A stretch of 15,892 bases of DNA from an uncultured bacterium (GTDB lineage Bacteria; CALINM01): NCBI GenBank assembly GCA_938045315.1, contig CALINM010000059.1, positions 1 to 15,892 of the forward strand, read 5' to 3'. The translations under genes were made by a program, and so were the position numbers. The notes under the pieces were generated by a model. The model was given only the letters and a program-made list of their open reading frames with translations, made no database searches and was not told the DNA's origin. Positions 1 through 5,469 of this stretch are shown here, piece after piece. How positions within the stretch are numbered: position 1 is the first letter of the stretch; the number at the start of each line of letters is the position of its first letter.

Positions 1-151
1 TTTCCCTGAAGGTATTCCTGTTGGGTATGTAATAGAGATAAATAAGCCCTTTGGAGATTATTTTCTTGATGCCTATGTGGTCCCTGTTGTTGATATTTTA
101 AAGGTGAGAGAAGTAATTGTGATAAAATCTTTCTTTAAAAAGATAAGATGA
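1..151 (+). CDS. mreC: MreC, rod shape-determining protein (C-terminal end only)
   Basis: This is the last 49 codons of a gene that begins before the window; the reading frame starts at base 2 and ends at TGA 149-151. The visible peptide begins FPEGIPVGYVIEI and ends in a basic tail (KSFFKKIR). The 'FP-G-PVG-V' stretch followed by a hydrophobic beta-strand pattern is typical of the C-terminal beta-barrel of MreC, a periplasmic scaffold of the elongasome. The identification rests on this short match plus the genes that follow (mreD, mrdA, rodA), the usual order of the mre cluster. Its stop overlaps the mreD start as ATGA, so translation of the two is probably coupled. Confidence 0.8.
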   Translation, partial: FPEGIPVGYVIEINKPFGDYFLDAYVVPVVDILKVREVIVIKSFFKKIR

Positions 152-642
152 TGTTAAATATATTTGCAATTTCAATTTTGTTTGTTATTTTCTGGGGGCT
201 TAATTTTTACCTTACTCCCTTTTACTTTCAAGTAGAAATCACAATTCCAGTTCTTATTTTTTTTGCAAAGGAACTTAAATTCTTGAAATTTATAATTATA
301 GTTTTGTTTGTTATCTTAATGAATGTATTGTTAGAAAAATTTGCCCTGTTTATGTCTGTGTATGTTTTTATTTTTTCTCTGCTCATATACCTTAGCAAAA
401 GGAATTTCAATATAATATCATTTAAGTACATATTTTTATCAACCCTTGTTTTTATGACCGTTAAATTCTTGATAATTTATTCTATTTTTTACAGAAATCT
501 TTTATTTAATGGCATGTTGTTTTTGGATGTTATTTTTGATATTTTAATAAATTCAATTTCTTCAAATTTCGTATTCTATGTTTTTGAAAAGCTTACATAT
601 AAACTGAGGTATACAAGTGAAAAGGTTTTATGTAGTTCTTGA
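148..642 (+). CDS. mreD: MreD-like inner-membrane elongasome protein
   Basis: A 164-residue, extremely hydrophobic protein made almost wholly of membrane segments, roughly residues 3-24, 28-41, 46-65, 68-84, 93-116 and 119-142, with a short basic C-terminus. I see no catalytic motif. MreD proteins are about 160-170 residues, poorly conserved and recognised mainly by topology and position. Here the gene lies between mreC and mrdA, which is the main basis for the name. MreD acts with MreC, RodA and PBP2 in the cytoplasmic membrane to organise lateral wall synthesis. The start ATG at 148 overlaps the mreC stop (ATGA) and has only a weak purine-rich site ahead of it; a second ATG follows at once. 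The last 26 bases overlap mrdA in another frame. Confidence 0.75.
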   Translation: MMLNIFAISILFVIFWGLNFYLTPFYFQVEITIPVLIFFAKELKFLKFIIIVLFVILMNVLLEKFALFMSVYVFIFSLLIYLSKRNFNIISFKYIFLSTLVFMTVKFLIIYSIFYRNLLFNGMLFLDVIFDILINSISSNFVFYVFEKLTYKLRYTSEKVLCSS

Positions 643-2455
643 TTCAATACCTCATATGGAGAGGAGACTTTCTTTTTTTCTAAAAGTATTTAGTATACTT
701 GTATTGCTACTTATTGGATATTATTGGTTATTGCAGATTGTAAGGCATGCTCATTATACGGAACTTTCTGAAAAAAACAGGATAAGAAATATTAAAATAA
801 CCGCACCAAGGGGTATAATCAGAGATAGAAATGGTATTATAGTTGCTTCAAGTTCGCCAAGCTTTGTTTTAGAGATTGTAAGAGAAGAAGTTGTAGATAA
901 GGAAATATTATTAACTGAATTAGCACATATTTTAAAAAAGAATTTTACTGAGTTGAAAAAATTATATGACTCAAAAGAGAGAATAACACCAAAATTTTAT
1001 CCAATAACCCTTATAGAAAATTTGACAAGAGAAGAGGTTGTAAAGATAGAAGCTTATAAATGGAAACTCAAAGGAGCAAAAGTGAACTATAAATCTGAAA
1101 GAAGTTATCCTTTTAATGATTTTTGCTCTCATTTAATTGGGTATGTCTCACAGATTACCAAAGATGATATTGAGAGGTTGAAAAACAAGATATATGGAAC
1201 GAAAATTGGCAAGGCAGGGGTTGAGAGTATTTTTGAAGATTATTTGAAAGGTTTTGATGGTGTGACAAAGGTTGAGGTAGATGCTTATGGGAGAAAACAA
1301 AAAGTTCTTTATAGATTAGATCCCATTTCAGGTGGATCTCTAAAATTAACTATAGATTGGGAATTACAGGAGATTGCAGAAAAGTCTTTGGGGGATAAAA
1401 ATGGTGCGGTAGTTGCAATGTCTGCTAAAACTGGGGAGATTTTAGCTTTAGTAAGTCATCCAAATTTTGATCCAAACTTTTTTGTTAAAGGATTTGATAA
1501 AGAAAAATGGAAAGAGATTGCCAATAATCCCTTTCACCCATTGCAGAATAAAGCAGTTCAGGGGGCTTATCCACCGGGCTCAACTTTTAAGTTGATAACT
1601 GCGATTGCAGGTCTGGAAGAGGGGGTGATTAATGAAGACACCAACTTTTATTGCAATGGTAAAAAGAGGGTTGGCAATAGAGACTTTAGATGCTGGAAAG
1701 ATAGTGGTCATGGAAGAGTTAACATTCATAAAGCTCTTGTAGAATCATGTGATGTATTCTTCTATGAGACAGCGCTAAAGTTAGGTCCTGATAAAATTGC
1801 TCATTATGCAAGAAAGTTTGGGTTAGGTGAAAAGACTTTGATAGGACTTCCAGGTGAATTGAATGGTAATGTCCCTGATTCTCATTGGAAAAAGAAAAAA
1901 TATGGGCAAAGTTGGTATGACGGTGATACGTTATCCTTTAGTATTGGCCAGGGATATTTAACTGTAACCCCACTACAACTTGCCGTCGCTTATACTGCTT
2001 TTGCTAATGGTGGTACACTATTTAAACCCATTATTGTTAAAGAAATTGAGACAAATGACGGCAAGATCATTAAAGAACAGATACCAACTATAAGGGATCA
2101 AATTAATTTAAAACCAAAAACTGTTGAAATTATAAGAAAGGCTTTGATTGGGGTAGTAAATGAGGGAGGAGGTACAGGCTATGCAGCAAGATTAGATAAT
2201 ATATTAGTTGCCGGTAAAACGGGAACTGCTCAGGTTATATCCTTTAAAGATAGAAAAAAATTATCAGGTTTTCAAAATGACCATGCCTGGTTTGTAGGAT
2301 TTGCTCCAGCTTACGATCCTGAGATAGTTGTTTGTGCATTTGTTATGCATGGGGGACATGGTGGTGGTGTTGCCGCCCCAATTGTAAGAGATATACTGGA
2401 AAAATATTATTTAAAAAATAGGATCGATCATGTTAAAACAAATGAAAAACAATAA
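617..2455 (+). CDS. mrdA: Penicillin-binding protein 2, elongasome transpeptidase
   Basis: A 612-residue class B penicillin-binding protein, the DD-transpeptidase that cross-links lateral-wall peptidoglycan with RodA. Residues about 22-42 form one N-terminal membrane anchor; about 60-240 form the non-catalytic pedestal, beginning with the APRGIIRDRNG motif; the rest is the transpeptidase domain. The three active-site motifs are intact: STFK with nucleophile Ser322, SCD at 377-379 and KTGT at 534-537. Length is normal for PBP2. Cys346, Cys359, His365 and Cys378 line up with the reported zinc-site positions of E. coli PBP2 (see findings). The start is GTG at 617, chosen because TGAGG at 605-609 lies seven bases upstream; the next in-frame ATG (656) has no such site and would cut into the conserved N-terminus. 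The gene overlaps mreD and rodA by 26 bases each. Confidence 0.95.
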   Translation: MKRFYVVLDSIPHMERRLSFFLKVFSILVLLLIGYYWLLQIVRHAHYTELSEKNRIRNIKITAPRGIIRDRNGIIVASSSPSFVLEIVREEVVDKEILLTELAHILKKNFTELKKLYDSKERITPKFYPITLIENLTREEVVKIEAYKWKLKGAKVNYKSERSYPFNDFCSHLIGYVSQITKDDIERLKNKIYGTKIGKAGVESIFEDYLKGFDGVTKVEVDAYGRKQKVLYRLDPISGGSLKLTIDWELQEIAEKSLGDKNGAVVAMSAKTGEILALVSHPNFDPNFFVKGFDKEKWKEIANNPFHPLQNKAVQGAYPPGSTFKLITAIAGLEEGVINEDTNFYCNGKKRVGNRDFRCWKDSGHGRVNIHKALVESCDVFFYETALKLGPDKIAHYARKFGLGEKTLIGLPGELNGNVPDSHWKKKKYGQSWYDGDTLSFSIGQGYLTVTPLQLAVAYTAFANGGTLFKPIIVKEIETNDGKIIKEQIPTIRDQINLKPKTVEIIRKALIGVVNEGGGTGYAARLDNILVAGKTGTAQVISFKDRKKLSGFQNDHAWFVGFAPAYDPEIVVCAFVMHGGHGGGVAAPIVRDILEKYYLKNRIDHVKTNEKQ

Positions 2456-3521
2456 CCTTTTCTTCGAAGGTATTTTAATAATTACATTAACAGTTGTTAT
2501 AGGTTGTGTCAATTTATATAGTGCATTGTATTATCCCTCTGGTAAGGTTGATGGTTTATTTTACAAACACCTTATCTGGTTAGGAATTGGTATAATAGTG
2601 TCCTATTTGTTTCAACAGTTTAGGACTGTGGATATAGAGAATTTTTCAACTATACTATACATTATATCCTGTGCTTTACTTGTTTTAGTATTACTCATAG
2701 GTAAAAAGGTAAATGGAGCTCAAAGGTGGCTTGGATTCGGAAGTTTTTCTTTTCAACCATCGGAAATAACTAAATTAGCTTTGATATTTTTTTTGGCAAA
2801 ATTATTTAAACAGATGCCAGTCGTAGAAAGGGGATATAATTTAAACCAGTTGTTTATTCCCATATTAGTAATAATGTTACCGGTTTTTTTAGTTTTAAAG
2901 CAACCCGATTTAGGTACAGCTATTATCATATTTTCAATAGCTTTTTTTATGATTCTTTTGATGGGGATAAATGTAAAATTATTAATCACGTCAGTTTCAG
3001 GATTCATCCTATTTACGCCAGTTCTTTATAATTTTTTAAAAGATTACCAGAAAAAAAGATTTTTAGCGTTTATCTCACCAGAATCAGACCCCCTTGGTAT
3101 TGGTTATCATACAATTCAGGCTAAAATAGCAGTAAGTACAGGAGGGTTGATGGGAAAAGGATTTTTGAAGGGAACCCAGAGTAAGTTGGGTTATATTCCT
3201 GAAAAACATACTGATTTTGTTTTTTCCGTTTTTTGCGAAGAATGGGGATTTTTGGGTGTTCTTTTTTTCATTCTTTTATATGTATACTTAATTTACTGGA
3301 TGTTCAGGGTCGCTAAATTAATTAATGATAGGTTTCTGTTTTTATCAGCTGCGGGTATAATTTTTCTTTTTTCTTTGCATTTTCTTATTAATTTAGCTAT
3401 GGTTGGAGGTCTTTTTCCCGTTGTGGGGATCCCATTACCCTTTATGAGCTATGGTGGAACTGCATTAATAATCTACTTTATAGCATTAGGATTTATGTTG
3501 AAGTTAGCTAAAGAGCAATAA
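2430..3521 (+). CDS. rodA: RodA, SEDS-family peptidoglycan glycosyltransferase
   Basis: A 363-residue polytopic membrane protein of the SEDS family, which polymerises lipid II into glycan strands as the partner of PBP2. About ten hydrophobic segments can be followed from residue 13 to the end. Family hallmarks are present: FQPSEITKLA (108-117), KQPDLGTA (157-164), the large extracytoplasmic loop with GIGYH-IQ-KIA-STGGL-GKG (223-244), EKHTDFVFS (258-266) and PLPFMSYGGT (335-344). Asp262 in the EKHTD motif corresponds to the Asp essential for activity in characterised RodA proteins. The start at ATG 2430 is supported by AGGA at 2420-2423, six bases upstream; ATG 2442 is the alternative. It begins inside the mrdA tail and ends five bases from the opposing tlpA-like gene. 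Confidence 0.95.
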   Translation: MLKQMKNNNLFFEGILIITLTVVIGCVNLYSALYYPSGKVDGLFYKHLIWLGIGIIVSYLFQQFRTVDIENFSTILYIISCALLVLVLLIGKKVNGAQRWLGFGSFSFQPSEITKLALIFFLAKLFKQMPVVERGYNLNQLFIPILVIMLPVFLVLKQPDLGTAIIIFSIAFFMILLMGINVKLLITSVSGFILFTPVLYNFLKDYQKKRFLAFISPESDPLGIGYHTIQAKIAVSTGGLMGKGFLKGTQSKLGYIPEKHTDFVFSVFCEEWGFLGVLFFILLYVYLIYWMFRVAKLINDRFLFLSAAGIIFLFSLHFLINLAMVGGLFPVVGIPLPFMSYGGTALIIYFIALGFMLKLAKEQ

Positions 3522-3526
3522 TGCTT

Positions 3527-4003
3527 TCAAGGAAGTAACTTCTTTATTACTTGTTCAATCTCTGTTTCAGTATCTTTCTTTATTCCAATTATTTTTTTTA
3601 CAATTCTACCATTTTTATCAAGGATAATAAAAGTAGGGAGCGAAGATATACCCCCGAAATGAAAATTCCCCTCTGGATTGTTTATCCATACAGAAAATTT
3701 TATATTGTTTTCTTTGATATAATCTTTTAATTCTGAGATATCTTCAATATCAGTATTAATACCGATTATGAATAACTCTTTTTTGTATTTCTCTGCAATT
3801 CTGTTGGTATGAGTAAAAGATATTGAACAAGCAAGGCACCAGCTTGCCCAAAACTCGAGCAAAACTGGCTTGCCTTTCAATTCTGATAAGGTAACCTTTT
3901 TGCCTTCTATAGTTTTAAAGGGTAAATTCAAATATCTTGTATCTTCAGCTAAAACTGGCTTTACAAATATGGATAAGGCAAAAAGTAAAACGAAAAATTT
4001 CAT
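3527..4003 (-). CDS. Exported TlpA-like thioredoxin-fold protein
   Basis: A 158-residue thioredoxin-fold protein of the TlpA/ResA/redoxin type, predicted to act outside the cytoplasm in thiol-disulfide exchange, possibly in cytochrome c maturation or protein disulfide reduction. Residues 1-19 look like a signal peptide (short basic start, hydrophobic core, VLA just before ED), so the mature protein should be periplasmic. The TlpA-type N-terminus (LPF-TIEGKKVTLSELKGKPVLL) leads into WASWCLAC with Cys56 and Cys59; the cis-proline is Pro123 in SSLPTF. The active-site dipeptide Leu-Ala is unusual compared with Gly-Pro, Glu-Pro or Pro-Pro. Its ATG overlaps the trxA TGA (ATGA at 4003-4000) and has no clear ribosome binding site, so it is probably translated by coupling. 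No electron donor such as CcdA/DsbD is visible here. Confidence 0.85.
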   Translation of the reverse strand: MKFFVLLFALSIFVKPVLAEDTRYLNLPFKTIEGKKVTLSELKGKPVLLEFWASWCLACSISFTHTNRIAEKYKKELFIIGINTDIEDISELKDYIKENNIKFSVWINNPEGNFHFGGISSLPTFIILDKNGRIVKKIIGIKKDTETEIEQVIKKLLP

Positions 4004-4326
4004 ATATACTTTTTGAGTATTTCTTCAATCCTGCCCTTTGGTAGTGCTCCCACAGTAGTATTTACTGCCTGTCCATCTTTAAAGAGAATTAAAGTAGGGA
4101 TGCCTCTAATGCCATATTTCTTGGGTGTCTCGGTGTTTTCATCCACATTAATTTTTACAAAGTCAATTTTATCGCCATATTCATTGGCTAGTTCTTCGAT
4201 TATAGGTGCTAACATTCTACAGGGGCCGCACCAGCTTGCCCAAAAATCAACAAGAACAGGCTTATTTGATTTCAAAACAGTCGTTTCGAAATCGGCATCT
4301 TTTATCTCTTTTACATTACCAGCCAT
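4000..4326 (-). CDS. trxA: Thioredoxin
   Basis: A 108-residue classical thioredoxin, the cytoplasmic dithiol reductant recharged by thioredoxin reductase, supporting ribonucleotide reductase, peroxiredoxins and similar enzymes. The sequence carries the canonical active site WCGPC (Cys33, Cys36), the buried Asp27 in VDFWA, and the cis-proline Pro77 in RGIPT. Length matches the family and there is no signal peptide. A strong ribosome binding site (AGGGGGAG on the minus strand) sits just before ATG 4326-4324. The gene has its own candidate promoter between it and the upstream rrf2-like gene, and it overlaps the exported thioredoxin-fold gene by four bases. The pair therefore couples a cytoplasmic and a periplasmic thiol-disulfide protein. 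Confidence 0.97.
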   Translation of the reverse strand: MAGNVKEIKDADFETTVLKSNKPVLVDFWASWCGPCRMLAPIIEELANEYGDKIDFVKINVDENTETPKKYGIRGIPTLILFKDGQAVNTTVGALPKGRIEEILKKYI

Positions 4327-4356
4327 AAACTCCCCCTTTTATTTTTCTTACTTAAA

Positions 4357-4385
4357 AATTTATATGCAAAAAATATAAATGTCAA
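4357..4385 (-). promoter_or_regulatory. Candidate trxA promoter containing an 8-bp inverted repeat
   Basis: Read on the minus strand, a perfect -35 box TTGACA lies at 4385-4380. It is followed by TATAAA at 4364-4359 (15-base spacing) or TAAATT at 4362-4357 (17-base spacing). ATTTATAT (4380-4373) and ATATAAAT (4365-4358) form a perfect inverted repeat with a seven-base spacer, between and overlapping the two boxes, in a position suited to a dimeric repressor. The -35 lies just past the TAA of the upstream Rrf2-like gene, so trxA and the exported partner could be expressed apart from it. The repeat followed by a T-run could instead be a weak terminator-like hairpin, but the stem has no G-C pairs. 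Confidence 0.5.
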
Positions 4386-4386
4386 G

Positions 4387-4812
4387 TTATGGTGTATTTT
4401 TTATAAGCTCTTTATATTCTTCAATTAAATTTTTTATCGTCTTTTTTTTGAGAATCCTTTGTAATTCTCTTTGTGCTTCTTCCCAAACAACATGAACAGG
4501 ACAGTATTTTTCCCTTGAACATTCATAACCGTCAACTAGACATTTATTTAATTCCAGTGGTCCATCAATAGCCTCAATAATATCATAAAGAGTTAGTGTA
4601 TCGAGAGGTATTTTTAACTTAAAACCACCTTTAATCCCCCTTGTGGAACTAAGGATTTTCTTTTGAGCCAATTTTTGCAAAATTTTAGAAAGGAATTTAT
4701 GAGGCGCATCAATGTGGATGAAAAGTTCTGTCGCTGTATAAACTTTTTCAGGTTCCAATGCCATTTTAAGTATTGCTCTAATTGCATATTCAGCAGCATT
4801 TGTTATTTTCAT
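4387..4812 (-). CDS. Rrf2-family transcriptional regulator, probable Fe-S sensor
   Basis: A 141-residue Rrf2-family winged-helix repressor. The N-terminus MKITNAAEYAIRAI is the standard start of the family and is followed by the helix-turn-helix and the wing STRGIKGGFKL. A cysteine cluster in the sensor loop, Cys91, Cys98 and Cys104 with His107, resembles the iron-sulfur ligands of IscR and NsrR (Cys-x6-Cys-x5-Cys here, against x5/x5 in IscR), so Fe-S sensing of redox, NO or iron status is likely. A longer reading from ATG 4833 adds MPRRRNN, but those bases encode the ribosome binding site AAGGAG (4825-4820), seven bases before ATG 4812, which I take as the start. The gene begins one base after the HD-domain gene's stop. 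The specific target is not determined; the downstream trxA promoter is a candidate. Confidence 0.88.
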   Translation of the reverse strand: MKITNAAEYAIRAILKMALEPEKVYTATELFIHIDAPHKFLSKILQKLAQKKILSSTRGIKGGFKLKIPLDTLTLYDIIEAIDGPLELNKCLVDGYECSREKYCPVHVVWEEAQRELQRILKKKTIKNLIEEYKELIKNTP

Positions 4813-4813
4813 A

Positions 4814-5395
4814 TTATTTCTCCTTCTTGGCATTCACCCACCAATCACTGGTTTTATCAAACCACCAATTGGTTGAATCTGTCTTGATTATTACCTCTGC
4901 TAATTGCTTCCCTTCTTCAGTGGATAATCTTTGAAGGGTAAAAAAAATCCAATCATCAGCATAGGGATTCCCTAAATCTTTTTGCTCCTTTAGTTGTAAA
5001 AGCAATTCTAAATTATCTGCGTCTTTAAGTAATTTTGATTCCAATGTTTCTTCAGACCATAACTCTTCAAAAAGATTTCTTAGCTCATCCTCAAAGGGTA
5101 GTCCTTTTATTGCATCTTCCATAGCTTTTTTTTCATTAGTTGTGTTATACTTTTTATTCATATAATTTAGATCACCTGTTCTGGCTTCAAGAAAGTCATG
5201 AAAGAGGGCTAAAAGTATAAGTTTATTTTTATCAACTCTTTGGTTGGAGATGTGGGCTAAGCAAAAGGCTGTATATGCGGTTCTTAATATATGTTCAGCG
5301 ACAGATTCACTGCCGGAACCTAAAAATTGAAAACCCGTTCGAGGGGTCCTTTTGAGCATTCCTGCTTCAAAGAGAAAATCAGCGATGTTTTTCAT
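4814..5395 (-). CDS. HD-domain phosphohydrolase, YfbR/HDDC2-like 5'-nucleotidase
   Basis: A 193-residue HD-superfamily metal-dependent phosphohydrolase. Visible metal-site residues are His35 (ESVAEHILRTAY), His66-Asp67 (LALFHDFLEA), and Asp125 (LLKDADNLE), with Glu70 and Asp75 of the E-x4-D pattern that follows the HD pair in YfbR/HDDC2 proteins. These enzymes remove the 5'-phosphate from deoxynucleoside monophosphates, so a nucleotide-pool role is likely; the exact substrate is inferred. Length is normal for the family. The start ATG 5395-5393 has no Shine-Dalgarno-like sequence, and a possible -10 box lies close upstream, so the mRNA leader may be very short. It is the first gene of the minus-strand group, and its last codons (KKEK) contain the ribosome binding site of the next gene. 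Confidence 0.85.
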   Translation of the reverse strand: MKNIADFLFEAGMLKRTPRTGFQFLGSGSESVAEHILRTAYTAFCLAHISNQRVDKNKLILLALFHDFLEARTGDLNYMNKKYNTTNEKKAMEDAIKGLPFEDELRNLFEELWSEETLESKLLKDADNLELLLQLKEQKDLGNPYADDWIFFTLQRLSTEEGKQLAEVIIKTDSTNWWFDKTSDWWVNAKKEK

Positions 5396-5469
5396 TTTTT
5401 TATAAACATTGTATCAATTTTGTGATAAAAATACTAAATATTATTTTTTTTGTAAAGGGAGATTAAACA
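5396..5469. promoter_or_regulatory. Divergent promoter region between the HD gene and transketolase
   Basis: This 74-base AT-rich gap must hold the start signals for both directions. For the minus strand, TACAAT at 5413-5408 is a good -10 box, but its -35 (TTAGTA at 5437-5432, 18-base spacing) is poor. For the plus strand, TTGTAT at 5409-5414 could be a -35 and TACTAA (5432-5437) or TATTAT (5439-5444) a -10; none forms a strong pair. TATCA (5412-5416) and TGATA (5423-5427) make a short inverted repeat with a six-base spacer that overlaps both sets and could be an operator half-site pair. A T-run at 5444-5451 precedes the transketolase ribosome binding site AAAGGGAG (5454-5461). The individual boxes are uncertain. 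Confidence 0.4.

Noticed and set aside
4013-4378. 121-codon open frame on the + strand opposite trxA
   Set aside because: It lies antisense to an unmistakable thioredoxin, has low-complexity composition and no ribosome binding site.
4357-4380. The inverted repeat before trxA as a rho-independent terminator for rrf2
   Set aside because: The stem is all A-T, so it should be weak; the position within a consensus promoter fits an operator better, though this is not settled.
4387-4833. Longer Rrf2 start at ATG 4833 adding MPRRRNN
   Set aside because: Those codons contain the AAGGAG site for ATG 4812, and family members start at the MKIT-type sequence.
5392-5409. Five-codon upstream ORF on the minus strand (MFIKK) whose TGA overlaps the HD gene ATG
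   Set aside because: No ribosome binding site, and its ATG overlaps the candidate -10 box, so it may not be transcribed; such a short frame is likely chance.
5444-5451. Homopolymer runs of eight T or A here and within rodA and transketolase as frameshift or phase-variation tracts
   Set aside because: Runs of this length are expected in so AT-rich a sequence, and the reading frames are intact.
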